A stretch of DNA of 64,000 bases from Streptomyces gardneri (GTDB taxonomy: Bacteria; Actinomycetota; Actinomycetes; Streptomycetales; Streptomycetaceae): contig NZ_BJMN01000011.1 in NCBI RefSeq assembly GCF_006539185.1, positions 124,001 to 188,000 on the forward strand, written 5' to 3'. Every line of letters begins with the position of its first letter. Positions within the stretch are counted from its first letter, which is position 1. The notes beneath the pieces are model-generated. The model did no database searches, was not told the origin of the DNA, and saw nothing but the letters and a program-made list of their open reading frames with translations. The position numbers and the translations under genes were made by a program. This document shows positions 45,152 through 54,040 of this stretch, piece after piece.

Positions 45152-46015
45152 GTGAAGTTACCCGTGGAGAGCGGCAACTCCTCCGATCGCCGGCCGCAGC
45201 TCCTCGCCATCAGCGACCTGCACGTCTCCCATGAGGAGAACAGGCGGATCGTCGAAGAGCTCCGCCCTACGTCGGACGGCGACTGGCTGATCGTGGCCGG
45301 TGACGTGGGGGAGCTGTCCGAGCAGATCACCTGGGCGCTGCGGACGCTCAGCGAGCGGTTCGCCCAGGTGATCTGGAGCCCGGGCAACCACGAGCTGTGG
45401 ACGCCGAAGGAGGACCCCGTCCAGCTGCGGGGCGTCGAGCGGTACGAATACCTGGTCGACGTCTGCCGCGGTCTGGGCGTGCTCACCCCCGAGGACCCGT
45501 ACCCCCTGTGGGAGGGCGACGGCGGCCCGGTCCGTATCGCGCCCCTCTTCCTCCTGTACGACTACACCTTCCGCACGCCGACCGCCGCGAACAAGGCGCA
45601 GTCGCTGGAGCAGGCCTACGAGGCGGGGGTGGTGTGCACCGACGAGTTCTTCCTGCACCCCGACCCGTACGCCGGTCGCGAGGACTGGTGCGCGGCCCGG
45701 GTGGCCCTCACCGAGCGGCGACTCGCGGAGTGCGACCCCGATGTCCCGCTCGTGCTGGTCAACCACTGGCCCCTGCTCCGCGAACCGACCAGGGTCCTGC
45801 GCTACCCGGAGTTCGCCCAGTGGTGCGGGACGGAGCTCACGGCGGACTGGCACCGCCGGTTCAACACCGCCGTGGCCGTCTACGGCCACCTCCACATCCC
45901 CCGGACCACGTGGCACGACGGCGTGCGCTTCGAGGAGGTGTCGGTCGGCTATCCGAGGGAGTGGAAGCGCCCCGGCCACCCCAGGAACGTGCCGCGCCCG
46001 GTCCTCGTCCCGTGA
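45152..46015 (+). CDS. Calcineurin-like metallophosphoesterase
   Basis: A 287-residue enzyme with all motifs of the family: LLAISDLHVSH (D and H), IVAGDVGE (D), WSPGNHELW (N, H), LVNHWPL (H) and YGHLHIPRT (H-x-H). The substrate is unknown. GTG at 45152 starts MKLPVESG; a 61-nt gap separates it from the PrmC-like gene. In other streptomycetes a similar phosphoesterase precedes a phosphopantetheinyl transferase, as I recall, but that gene is not next here. Confidence 0.87.
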   Translation: MKLPVESGNSSDRRPQLLAISDLHVSHEENRRIVEELRPTSDGDWLIVAGDVGELSEQITWALRTLSERFAQVIWSPGNHELWTPKEDPVQLRGVERYEYLVDVCRGLGVLTPEDPYPLWEGDGGPVRIAPLFLLYDYTFRTPTAANKAQSLEQAYEAGVVCTDEFFLHPDPYAGREDWCAARVALTERRLAECDPDVPLVLVNHWPLLREPTRVLRYPEFAQWCGTELTADWHRRFNTAVAVYGHLHIPRTTWHDGVRFEEVSVGYPREWKRPGHPRNVPRPVLVP

Positions 46016-46120
46016 ACGAGTGCGCCTCCCTCTGGGGGGCGCGCCCGTCCGGCCGCACCCCCTAGGGCGGAGAGCCCGCCCGGCCACGGAAGTCACCCCT
46101 TGTGGCGTTACCGCAGATCG

Positions 46121-46132
46121 GTAAAATGTCAC
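46121..46132 (-). promoter_or_regulatory. Candidate GntR operator upstream of the DapA-like gene
   Basis: The reverse strand reads GTGACATTTTAC. An almost identical GTGACATTGTAC lies upstream of the GntR gene at 48232-48243 (11 of 12). It is 24 bp before the DapA-like start. Shared sequence at the two 5' ends of one metabolic cluster fits a regulator-binding site. Confidence 0.4.
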
Positions 46133-46155
46133 ACACCATATAAGGGAGTTCCTTC

Positions 46156-47070
46156 ATGGCCCACGAGCATGCCCCGGCGCACCGTGCCCACCCCTGGCAC
46201 GGCATCATGGTCGCCACCACCCTGCCCCTGCGCGACGACCGGTCCGTCGACCTCGACGCGTACGCGGAGCACGTGGCCTGGCTGATCGCCAACGGGTGTG
46301 ACGGGGTCGTCCCGAACGGCTCCCTCGGTGAGTACCAGACCCTGACCGACGAGGAGCGCGGCCAGGTCGTCCGTACCGCCGTCGAGGCCGCGGGTGACGG
46401 GGCACGCGTCATGCCCGGCGTCTCCGCGTACGGCAGCGCCGAGTCCCGCCGCTGGGCCGAGCAGGCCGCCGAGGCCGGGGCCGGGTCCGTCCTGCTCCTG
46501 CCGCCGAACGCCTACCGCGCCGACGAGCGGGCCGTACGCGCCCACTACGCCGAGGTCGCCGCCGTCGGCCTGCCCGTCGTCGCCTACAACAACCCGCTCG
46601 ACACCAAGGTCGACCTCACCCCCGACCTGCTGGCGCGCCTGCACGGCGACGGCAGCATCGTCGCCGTCAAGGAGTTCAGCGGCGACGTCCGCAGGGCGTA
46701 CGAGATCGCCGAACTCGCCCCGGATCTCGACCTCCTGATCGGCGCCGACGACGTCCTCCTGGAGCTGGCGCTCGCCGGTGCGGTCGGCTGGATCGCCGGC
46801 TACCCGAACGCCCTGCCCCGCAGCTGCGCCACGCTCTACCGGGCCGCCGTCGCCGGCGATCTCGGCACCGCGCTCCCGCTCTACAAGTCGCTCCACCCGC
46901 TCCTGCGCTGGGACTCCAAGGTCGAGTTCGTCCAGGCGATCAAGCTCTCCATGGACCTCGCCGGACGGCACGGAGGCGCCACCCGGCCGCCCCGTCCGCC
47001 GCTGACGCCCGGGCAGGACGCCGTCGTGCGCGCCGCCACCGGGAAGGCCCTCGCCGAGGGGCATGCGTGA
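46156..47070 (+). CDS. DapA/DHDPS-family lyase or deaminase (hydroxyproline-type)
   Basis: A 304-residue class I aldolase-fold protein: HGIMVATTLPLRDDRSVDLDAYAEHV, GSLGEYQTLTDEER, VVAYNNPLDTKVDL and the Schiff-base Lys region SIVAVKEFSGD. GSLGE stands where GTTGE is found in true dihydrodipicolinate synthase, so a different substrate is likely. With a hydroxyproline-epimerase-like gene 106 nt downstream it fits pyrroline-4-hydroxy-2-carboxylate deaminase of trans-4-hydroxyproline catabolism (inference). ATG at 46156 follows AAGGGAG. Confidence 0.82.
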   Translation: MAHEHAPAHRAHPWHGIMVATTLPLRDDRSVDLDAYAEHVAWLIANGCDGVVPNGSLGEYQTLTDEERGQVVRTAVEAAGDGARVMPGVSAYGSAESRRWAEQAAEAGAGSVLLLPPNAYRADERAVRAHYAEVAAVGLPVVAYNNPLDTKVDLTPDLLARLHGDGSIVAVKEFSGDVRRAYEIAELAPDLDLLIGADDVLLELALAGAVGWIAGYPNALPRSCATLYRAAVAGDLGTALPLYKSLHPLLRWDSKVEFVQAIKLSMDLAGRHGGATRPPRPPLTPGQDAVVRAATGKALAEGHA

Positions 47071-47176
47071 GCGCTTGAACGCAATTGCGTCTCACCCCAT
47101 CTCCGCCTCGCCCCACCCCGCCGGGAACCGACCTCCGTCCTTCCGTCCTTCCGTCCGTACGTCCGAAAGGGACCCC

Positions 47177-48181
47177 ATGCGTACGCGCCATGTCTTCCAT
47201 GCCGTCGACTCGCACACCGAGGGCATGCCCACGCGCGTGATCACCGGCGGTGTCGGGGTCATTCCCGGCGCCACGATGGCCGAGCGCCGGCTGCACTTCA
47301 TCGAGCACCTCGACCATCTCCGTACGCTCCTGATGTTCGAGCCGCGCGGGCACGCCGCGATGAGCGGGGCGATCCTCCAGCCGCCCACCCGGCCGGACGC
47401 GGACTACGGCGTGCTGTACATCGAGGTGTCCGGGCTGCTGCCGATGTGCGGTCACGGCACCATCGGCGTCGCGACCGTGCTCGTCGAGACCGGGATGGTG
47501 CCGGTCGTCGAGCCGGTCACCACCGTCCGCCTCGACACCCCGGCCGGGCTCGTCAGCGTCGACGTCCAGGTCGAGGACGGCGTCGCGAAGGCGGTCACGC
47601 TCACCAACGTGCCCGCGTTCTCCGTCGGGCTCGACCTCAAGACGGAGGTGCCCGGGCTCGGCACCGTCACCTACGACCTCGCCTACGGCGGCAACTTCTA
47701 CGCCTTCGTCGAACTCGACTCCCTGGGCCTGCCGTTCGACCGCGACCGCAAGGACGACCTCCTCGCCGCGGGACTCGCCGTCATGGACTCGATCAACGCC
47801 GGCCCCGACCGGCCCGTCCACCCCCTGGACCCGGCCTTCGCCGGAGTGAAGCACGTCTATCTGGCCGCGCCCGGCTCGGACGCGACCCGCTCGCGGCACG
47901 CGATGGCCATCCACCCGGGCTGGTTCGACCGTTCCCCCTGCGGCACCGGGACCAGCGCCCGCATGGCCCAGCTGCACGCCCGCGGTGAACTCCCGCTCGA
48001 CACCGACTTCGTCAACGAGTCCTTCATCGGTACGGAGTTCACCGGCCGACTCGTCGGCGAGACCGAGGTGGGAGGGATGCCCGCGGTCGTGCCCACGGTC
48101 ACCGGCCGGGCCTGGATCACCGGCACCGCGCAGTACTTCCTCGACCCGGACGACCCCTTCCCCGCCGGGTTCCTCCTCTGA
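47177..48181 (+). CDS. Proline racemase family protein, probable 4-hydroxyproline epimerase
   Basis: A 334-residue enzyme: HAVDSHTEGMPTRVITGG at the start, first catalytic Cys in LPMCGHGTIG and second in SPCGTGTSARMAQ. Both Cys are present, which favours racemase/epimerase over 3-hydroxyproline dehydratase (in which the first is replaced). It probably interconverts trans-4-hydroxy-L-proline and cis-4-hydroxy-D-proline. ATG at 47177 follows GAAAGGGACCCC. The oxidase and semialdehyde dehydrogenase for the rest of the pathway are not adjacent. Confidence 0.88.
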   Translation: MRTRHVFHAVDSHTEGMPTRVITGGVGVIPGATMAERRLHFIEHLDHLRTLLMFEPRGHAAMSGAILQPPTRPDADYGVLYIEVSGLLPMCGHGTIGVATVLVETGMVPVVEPVTTVRLDTPAGLVSVDVQVEDGVAKAVTLTNVPAFSVGLDLKTEVPGLGTVTYDLAYGGNFYAFVELDSLGLPFDRDRKDDLLAAGLAVMDSINAGPDRPVHPLDPAFAGVKHVYLAAPGSDATRSRHAMAIHPGWFDRSPCGTGTSARMAQLHARGELPLDTDFVNESFIGTEFTGRLVGETEVGGMPAVVPTVTGRAWITGTAQYFLDPDDPFPAGFLL

Positions 48182-48231
48182 CCTCCCCTGCGCCCCTGAG
48201 TGACCTCACCCGTGCGGGTCGGCAGAGAAAC

Positions 48232-48243
48232 GTGACATTGTAC
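48232..48243 (+). promoter_or_regulatory. Candidate GntR operator upstream of the GntR gene
   Basis: GTGACATTGTAC lies 34 bp before the regulator start and matches the site before the DapA-like gene. It includes the pseudo-palindrome ATTGTACGAT (48238-48247), a shape often bound by FadR-type GntR proteins. This suggests autoregulation. Confidence 0.4.
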
Positions 48244-48276
48244 GATGCTCCTCCGTGACTTCTCGGAGGGCGCACG

Positions 48277-48972
48277 ATGGGTGACCTGAAACAGTACGGC
48301 CTCGTGAGGGCGCAGGAGCGCCTTCGCGACCAGGTCGGGCACGCCCTCCGGGCCGCCCTGATAGCGGGCGAACTCCGCCCCGGTCAGGTGTACTCGGCCC
48401 CCGGGCTCGCCGCCGACCTCGGCGTCTCCGCGACCCCGGTCCGCGAGGCGATGCTCGACCTGGCCCGCGAGGGTCTGGTCGAGCCCGTACGCAACAAGGG
48501 CTTCCGCATCACCGAGGTCAGCGAGCGTGACCTCGACCAGTTCACCGAACTGCGGACGCTGATCGAGGTCCCCACCATCGGCCGCGTCACGCGGAAGGCC
48601 ACCAGGGAAGAGCTGGAGGAACTCCGGCCGGTCGCCGAGGAGATCGTCTCCCGCGCCAGGGAGCACGACCTCATCGGCTATCTGGAGGCCGACCGCCGCT
48701 TCCATCTCGCCCTGCTCGCCCTGTCCGGAAACGATCGCCTGGTCGAGACGGTCGGGGACCTGCGCAAGCGCTCCCGCCTCTACGGCCTCACCGGCCTGGA
48801 CGAGGCGGGCAAGCTCGTCTCCTCCGCCGAGGAACACCTCGAACTCCTCGACCTGATGCTGGCCGGCGACGCCCGGGGCGCCGAGGACTGCATGCGCCGC
48901 CACCTCGGTCATGTGCGCTCCCTCTGGGCCGACGCCCACGACGAACCGGCCGGGCGGGCGACGGCCGTCTAG
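48277..48972 (+). CDS. GntR-family regulator (FadR/FCD subfamily)
   Basis: A 231-residue regulator: winged helix (LRAALIAGELRPGQVYSAPGLAADLGVSATPVREAMLDLAREGLVE) and a FCD effector domain with the metal/ligand His and Arg pattern (LRTLIEVPTIG, DRRFHLALLALSGN, EEHLELLDLMLAGD, MRRHLGHVR). It follows the epimerase on the same strand by 95 nt. It probably controls the DapA-like/epimerase genes and itself. Confidence 0.88.
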   Translation: MGDLKQYGLVRAQERLRDQVGHALRAALIAGELRPGQVYSAPGLAADLGVSATPVREAMLDLAREGLVEPVRNKGFRITEVSERDLDQFTELRTLIEVPTIGRVTRKATREELEELRPVAEEIVSRAREHDLIGYLEADRRFHLALLALSGNDRLVETVGDLRKRSRLYGLTGLDEAGKLVSSAEEHLELLDLMLAGDARGAEDCMRRHLGHVRSLWADAHDEPAGRATAV

Positions 48973-49092
48973 TGCAGGTGGCACGGCGCTCTCCCGCCCG
49001 GTGAACGACCTACGGGAGAGCACCAACTCGGCTTTGCCCAGCGGGATTACGGAAAGTCTGGACACCGACTGGGCGATCTATATGCTGACGCC

Positions 49093-50331
49093 ATGCATTC
49101 CGCCGCTTCGACGCCCGCGAACGCCGCCACCACGTCCCGCACTCCCGGCCCTGCCGTACCCGCCCCTGCCACCGCCTCGCGGCTGGCCGGCGTGGCGTCG
49201 TCGCCGGTACGGGACATCCTGGCGCTCACCGCGCGCCCCGAGGTGATCTCCTTCGCCGGCGGGCTGCCCGCCCCCGAGCTGTTCGACGTCGTGGGGATCC
49301 GAGCGGCGTACGACCGCGTCCTGGCCGAAATCCCGCGACAGGCCCTCCAGTACTCGACCACCGAGGGCGACCCGGAGCTGCGCACCGCCGTCGCGGCCCG
49401 GCTCACGGACCGCGACCTGCCCACCGACCCCGACGACCTGCTGATCACCACCGGCTCCCAGCAGGCCCTCACCCTCCTCACGACGGCCCTCGTCGAACCC
49501 GGTGGCGTGGTCCTCGTCGAGGACCCCTGCTACCTCGCGGCCCTCCAGACCTTCGCCTTCGCCGGCGCCCGAGTCGTCCCCGTACCCACCGACGACCAGG
49601 GCATCATCCCCGCCGCACTGGAGGAGATCGCGGCGCGCGAGAAGGCCACCCTCCTCTACATCATCCCCACCTTCCAGAACCCGACGGGCCGCACGCTCCC
49701 CGCCGAGCGCCGCGCCGCCGTCGCCGAAGCCGCCGCGCGGCACGGATTCTGGATCGTCGAGGACGACCCGTACGGCGAACTCCGCTACGACGGCGACCGC
49801 GTTCCCGCCATCGCCGCCGACCCCACGGCCGCCGACCGGACCGTCCTGCTCGGCTCCTTCTCCAAGGTGATGGCCCCCGGGCTCCGGCTCGGCTTCCTGC
49901 GCGCCCCCGCCGGGCTGCGCCGCGCGTGCGTGATCGCGAAGCAGGCCGCCGACCTGCACACCTCCTCCATCGACCAGGCCGCGGCCGCGCGCTATCTGCG
50001 CGACAGCGACCTCGACGCGCACGTCGCGGGGATGCGGGCCGCGTACCAGGAGCGCAGGGACGCCATGCTCGAAGGCCTGCCGGCCGCACTGCCCGAGGGG
50101 AGTCGCTGGAACCGGCCGGAGGGCGGCATGTTCATCTGGGTCAACCTCCCCGACGGCCACGACGCGACGGCGCTCCTCAAGACCGCCGTCGGCCACGAGG
50201 TGGCGTACGTGCCGGGGGCGCCGTTCTTCTCGGGAGAGCCGGACCCGGGCGCGGTGCGGCTGTCGTTCACCACGCACTCGGCCGAGGAGATCAGGGAAGG
50301 GCTGCGCAGGCTGGCGAAGACCTTCGCCTGA
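49093..50331 (+). CDS. PLP-dependent aminotransferase (class I/II, aminoadipate/aromatic type)
   Basis: A 412-residue enzyme. A disordered Ala/Pro head (residues 1-28) is followed by PEVISFAGGLPAPELFD, YSTTEGDPELRTAVA, TTGSQQALTLL, IPTFQNPTGRTLP, VEDDPYGELRYDG and the PLP-Lys motif GSFSKVMAPGLRLGF. The organisation is that of LysN/ARO8-type aminotransferases (2-aminoadipate, aromatic or branched-chain amino acids); the substrate is unresolved. A SepF-like gene follows 77 nt downstream. Confidence 0.88.
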   Translation: MHSAASTPANAATTSRTPGPAVPAPATASRLAGVASSPVRDILALTARPEVISFAGGLPAPELFDVVGIRAAYDRVLAEIPRQALQYSTTEGDPELRTAVAARLTDRDLPTDPDDLLITTGSQQALTLLTTALVEPGGVVLVEDPCYLAALQTFAFAGARVVPVPTDDQGIIPAALEEIAAREKATLLYIIPTFQNPTGRTLPAERRAAVAEAAARHGFWIVEDDPYGELRYDGDRVPAIAADPTAADRTVLLGSFSKVMAPGLRLGFLRAPAGLRRACVIAKQAADLHTSSIDQAAAARYLRDSDLDAHVAGMRAAYQERRDAMLEGLPAALPEGSRWNRPEGGMFIWVNLPDGHDATALLKTAVGHEVAYVPGAPFFSGEPDPGAVRLSFTTHSAEEIREGLRRLAKTFA

Positions 50332-50408
50332 GCACCGCCCGCTTCCCGGGAGGCCATGACCTCGTGTCGTTGTTGGGCCGAACGGGTGAGGAGCGGGAGG
50401 ATGTGCGC

Positions 50409-50840
50409 ATGAGTAGGTACGAGAGCTACGACGTCACCGACGAACAGTGGGAGGGCCTCGCCCAGGTCCTGCCCCTGCGCGGCCGTGACGAATGGCCGTC
50501 CAGGGTCGACCACCGCACGATCCCCGAGCAGTACGAGTCCGTCGAGCAGCGCCGCATGATCGTGCTGCGGGTCCAGGTGTTCGCCGACGCCCGTGAGGTC
50601 GCCGAGTACCTCATCGCCCAGATCCCGGTGCTCCTGGATCTGACGAGCGCCGACGCCGATGTCGCCAAGCGCATCCTCGACTTCAGCAGCGGGGTCGTCT
50701 TCGGCCTCGGCAGCGGGATGCACCGCGTCGACCGGAACGTTTTCCTTCTCGCCCCCGCCGGTACGGAGGTCGAGGGCGCGGAGGGCGGCGACGGGGAGGA
50801 GGTCGTGGGCGGCCGGTCCGCGGGCGTCCCCCGTTCGTAG
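50409..50840 (+). CDS. SepF-like cell-division protein
   Basis: A 143-residue protein with the SepF core (RMIVLRVQVFADAREVAEYL, VPVLLDLTS-like IPVLLDLTSADADVAKRILDF, GVVFGLGSGMHRVDRNVFLLAP) and an acidic Gly/Glu-rich tail. Streptomycetes have a main SepF near ftsZ plus SepF-like proteins (SflA/SflB) that interact with it in sporulation septation; this gene is away from any ftsZ locus, so a SepF-like paralogue is likely. ATG at 50409 (MSRYESYDV). Confidence 0.85.
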   Translation: MSRYESYDVTDEQWEGLAQVLPLRGRDEWPSRVDHRTIPEQYESVEQRRMIVLRVQVFADAREVAEYLIAQIPVLLDLTSADADVAKRILDFSSGVVFGLGSGMHRVDRNVFLLAPAGTEVEGAEGGDGEEVVGGRSAGVPRS

Positions 50841-50895
50841 GAAGGTCATCTGGACGTAACGGTTCGTCACGGAGCGGGCTGCGTACGGTCCGGGC

Positions 50896-52254
50896 ATGGA
50901 CCTCACCGGCGGCAGCACGCTCGCCCGCACGCCACACGCGTCCCCCTCCGACGCCATCCCCACCCAGGACCGCTCCTCCGAACCCCGCCCCTCCGGAGTT
51001 CACCCTTCCGAAGTCCGTACCTCAGAAGCCCGTAGCTCTGGAGTCCATCCCTCCGGAGTCCATCCTTCCGGAGTCCGGCCCTCCGGCGTCAGGCCCTCCG
51101 GCGGTCGCGGGGGCCGGGGCGAGGGCGGGCCGGGGTGTGCCCGGCCGGTCGTCACCGAGCTGCGGCTGTCCGCGTTCGCCGGCCACCGCGGCGCCGTCCA
51201 CGCGCTCGGGCCGGTCACCCTCTTCGCCGGGCCCAGCGGAAGCGGCAAGTCCACCATGCTCCGGGCGTACGAGGCACTGGCCCGGCTCGGCGCGGGCGAC
51301 TCCCTCGACGAGGTCTTCCCCGACGCCGCCGACTGCGTCCCCGAACGCGCCCGGCCCGACGCCCAGGGCCGCCGCGGATTCCGGATCGGATGCACGGTCG
51401 ACGGGCCGGCCGGCCCGGTCCACCTCGACCTCGCCGTCCAGGCCGAGCCCCGGCTCCGCATCGTCGGCGAACGGCTCACCGGCCGGGGCCGCACCCTCCT
51501 CGCCACAGCCCTGCGCGACCCGAGCCGCAGCACCGTCCAGGCCGAGTGGCACACGGCCGGCGCCACCCCCGTCACCCGGGCACCCCTCCCCGACGACCTG
51601 CTCGGTACGGCCCTGCTGCCGCTGCGCGTCGCGGGCAAGACCCCCGGACAGCTGGAGGTCCTGGCCGCCGCCGAGCAACTGGTCATCGGGCTGCGGTCCG
51701 TCTTCCCCTGCGACCCCCGGCCCTCAGGGATGCGGGCCCCCGTCCTCCCCGGCGAAGGGCGGTTGCGGCGCGACTGCGCCAACCTCGCAGAGGTCCTGCA
51801 CCGCACCCACACGGACTGCCCGCGCAGACACCACCGGCTCGCGGCCATGGCGGGTGCCGGCTGCGTGGGACCCGTCACGGGGCTCGGCGTGCGGGACCTC
51901 CCCGACGGCACCGTCCGCGCCGTCCTCGAAAGGGGCGGTCGCTCCGCGACCCCGCTCGGCCGTCTCGCCGACGGCGAACTGCGCTACCTGGCCCTGGCGC
52001 TCACGCTGCTCACGGGCCCCGGTGTGCTGGCGATGGACCGGATCGCCGAGGTGCCGGACGCCATGCAGAGCCTGACGCTCCTCACCGACGGCCTGGACCG
52101 GGGGCTCGATGGGCGCCAGCTGCGCGAACTGCTGCGCCTCGCCGTGTCCATCGTCGCCGACGGGCACATCCGGGTCGCTGGGACGGTGGGGGAGCGGGGG
52201 GTGGGGGAGGCACGGCGGACGTCCGGGGTGACGGTGGTAGACCTGGGCGTGTGA
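50896..52254 (+). CDS. AAA/ABC-type ATPase with pentapeptide-repeat N-terminal tail
   Basis: A 452-residue protein. Residues about 31-71 are eight near-perfect five-residue repeats of type (H/R)PSGV. The core begins VVTELRLSAFAGHRGAVHALGPVTLFAGPSGSGKSTML (Walker A), continues through LRYLALALTLLTGPGVLAMDRIAEVPDAMQS, which places a Walker-B-like segment near residue 380. This is the layout of stand-alone SMC/RecF-like ATPases. No other in-frame start codon exists before the core, so the repeat tail is really part of the gene. It overlaps the MazG-like gene by 4 nt. Confidence 0.75.
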   Translation: MDLTGGSTLARTPHASPSDAIPTQDRSSEPRPSGVHPSEVRTSEARSSGVHPSGVHPSGVRPSGVRPSGGRGGRGEGGPGCARPVVTELRLSAFAGHRGAVHALGPVTLFAGPSGSGKSTMLRAYEALARLGAGDSLDEVFPDAADCVPERARPDAQGRRGFRIGCTVDGPAGPVHLDLAVQAEPRLRIVGERLTGRGRTLLATALRDPSRSTVQAEWHTAGATPVTRAPLPDDLLGTALLPLRVAGKTPGQLEVLAAAEQLVIGLRSVFPCDPRPSGMRAPVLPGEGRLRRDCANLAEVLHRTHTDCPRRHHRLAAMAGAGCVGPVTGLGVRDLPDGTVRAVLERGGRSATPLGRLADGELRYLALALTLLTGPGVLAMDRIAEVPDAMQSLTLLTDGLDRGLDGRQLRELLRLAVSIVADGHIRVAGTVGERGVGEARRTSGVTVVDLGV

Positions 52255-52712
52255 CGGAGACGGACACGGCGACGGAGACGGAGTACGAGACGGTGGACGG
52301 CGAGACGATGGGCAAGGGCGAGGCGGGTCATGACGTGGCGGCGCTTCAGCGCAGGCTGGCCGAGTTCGCGGCCGCCCGTGACTGGCAGCCGTTCCACACC
52401 CCCAAGAACCTGGCGGCGGCGCTCAGCGTGGAGGCGTCCGAACTCCTGGAGATCTTCCAGTGGTTGACCCCTGAGCAGGCGGAACGGGTGATGGACGAAC
52501 CCGAGTCGGCGCACCGCGTCGCGGACGAGGTGGCCGACGTGCTCGCCTATCTGCTGCAGTTCTGCGAGGTGCTCGGGGTCGATCCCCTGGTGGCGCTCGC
52601 GGCGAAGATCGACAGGAACGAGGTCCGATTCCCCGTCCGGCGGCGGGACGGAGGGGGTGTCGGCGGGGGTGCCGACGGGGTCGAGACGGGAGATCGTCAC
52701 TCTTCGGAGTGA
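52251..52712 (+). CDS. MazG-like nucleotide pyrophosphohydrolase
   Basis: A 153-residue all-alpha NTP pyrophosphohydrolase: LQRRLAEFAAARDWQPFHTPKNLAAALSVEASELLEIFQWLTPEQ, then VADEVADVLAYLLQFCEVLG. The two acidic E..E and E..D motifs bind Mg2+. The form matches the RS21-C6/dCTPase subgroup that removes abnormal nucleotides. GTG at 52251 overlaps the ATPase stop (GTGA); an ATG at 52308 would remove a Thr/Glu-rich tail and is an alternative. Confidence 0.85.
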   Translation: MTETDTATETEYETVDGETMGKGEAGHDVAALQRRLAEFAAARDWQPFHTPKNLAAALSVEASELLEIFQWLTPEQAERVMDEPESAHRVADEVADVLAYLLQFCEVLGVDPLVALAAKIDRNEVRFPVRRRDGGGVGGGADGVETGDRHSSE

Positions 52713-52838
52713 TCGACTTTTCCCCATCGAGCCTACTGTCCACAGATTTCCGAATTCCCCTGGTGTTGGGGCTCAGTCGGCCTCACTCTGGGTAGTGGAA
52801 TGAGTGGGCGGTAAGTCGTACGAACGGGGGCGGCGTTG

Positions 52839-53327
52839 ATGGAAGCAGAGCGGCTCATCGCGGCCGGGCGGCACGCGTTGGCGGGGAGCGGGACAGCACA
52901 GGACATCGTGGCGGAGGCCTGGCAGGCGCAGGCGCTCGCCCAGGCGATAGGAAGTCATCTCGCGCTCTGCGGGCCGATGGAACTGCGCGGCGAGGCACGG
53001 GGGTTGAGCGAGATCGGGGAGTACCCGGCGTGGGGGGCCGGTGGGCCGCGTGCGGCGCAGTTGACCGAGGTCGGCGATCCGGTCGCGGCGCTGACGGCGC
53101 TCGGGGCGCTGCTCGGGGAGGTGGGGATCGCGCTCGTCGGGGTGGCCTGCGCCACCGACGAGGAGGGGCTCTACTGGCAGTGCATCGAGGCCATCGACGC
53201 GGTCGACGAGTCGAACGACAGGGTGGGCGGGATGCTCCGGCGGCTCGCGGTGCGCGACGACCGGGAGCGGGCCCGCCCGCCCGACCCGGCCCGAGGCCGG
53301 GCGGGCCCCGGGCCGGGTCAGGTGTGA
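52839..53327 (+). CDS. DUF6099-type hypothetical protein
   Basis: A 162-residue Ala-rich helical protein, starting MEAERLIAAGRHALAG, with LYWQCIEAIDAVDESNDRVGGMLRRLA near its C-terminus and an unstructured Pro/Gly/Arg tail. I recall this protein as a Streptomyces-restricted family (DUF6099). ATG at 52839 is preferred to the TTG one codon upstream; GGGGGCGGCG precedes it. No catalytic motif is visible. Confidence 0.7.
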   Translation: MEAERLIAAGRHALAGSGTAQDIVAEAWQAQALAQAIGSHLALCGPMELRGEARGLSEIGEYPAWGAGGPRAAQLTEVGDPVAALTALGALLGEVGIALVGVACATDEEGLYWQCIEAIDAVDESNDRVGGMLRRLAVRDDRERARPPDPARGRAGPGPGQV

Positions 53328-53374
53328 GCGGCGGACGGCGATCGGCCGGGGGCGGTGCGGCGGTCGCGGTGGTT

Positions 53375-53791
53375 CTAGAAGAGGGGCCGCGGGCCGCCGG
53401 TGGTCGGGCGGTGGTCGGGCCCGTGGCCGGTGTTCTCGCGGTGCTCGGTGTCGTCGTGCTGGGAGCCGTGGTTCTCGGGTCCCTGGCCCTCGGTGCCGCG
53501 GCGGTCGGTCCCGAGGGGATCGGAGCCCTCGCGCTCGGAGCCGTCGTGCTCGGAGTGGTCGTGCTCGGAGTGGTCGCGTTCGGCGCCGGGGTGTGGGGGC
53601 TCCGGGTCCAGGCGGTCGGCCGTGGACTGGATGTCGGCGTCGAGCTGGGAGAGGTCGGCGGAGAGTGCCGCCATCAGCTCCTCCATCTGCTGGAGCAGGC
53701 CCTTGGGGGCGCCGGCGTCCTTCTGCTCGGGCACGGACGGCGGCGCGGACTTCTCGGGCACGGCCCGCTCCGGCGCGGCTTCCTGGGACAT
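53375..53791 (-). CDS. Small hypothetical protein with coiled coil and acidic/His-rich tail
   Basis: A 138-residue reverse-strand frame starting MSQEAAPERAV, with a likely coiled coil at residues about 30-60 (LLQQMEELMAALSADLSQLDADIQ) and a long Asp/Glu/His/Ser-rich tail with DHSEHDHSEHDGSE-type repeats. GAGGAGGCCGCC directly before the ATG at 53791 supports real translation. It is convergent with the DUF6099 gene and divergent from the luciferase-like gene. The tail could bind metals, but the function is unknown. Confidence 0.6.
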   Translation of the reverse strand: MSQEAAPERAVPEKSAPPSVPEQKDAGAPKGLLQQMEELMAALSADLSQLDADIQSTADRLDPEPPHPGAERDHSEHDHSEHDGSEREGSDPLGTDRRGTEGQGPENHGSQHDDTEHRENTGHGPDHRPTTGGPRPLF

Positions 53792-54040
53792 GGCGGCCTC
53801 CTCGGCCCGGACCCCGCCGCCGTCGGCGGGGACACGAGAGAGAGCGACGCACCGGCAGCGGCCGCCGGCACGCGGGCCGGGCGGTCCGGCTCCGCCCGAG
53901 CCAACGACGGGTCCCCGGCCACGGTCACTGGCCAGGTCGGACGGGGCCCGCCACGGGGCCGGATATTCACCCGACCGGGCCGGAGCCGCCCGCGAGCTGA
54001 CGGAGAGGTTGACACGCACCCGACGGTGCAGGATGGAGGC

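Noticed and set aside
53030..54040. Forward open frame running into the luciferase-like gene
   Set aside because: The part before 54041 is antisense to a small gene with a good ribosome-binding site and has Val/Leu-Gly repeats typical of a shadow; the oxidoreductase starts at 54041.
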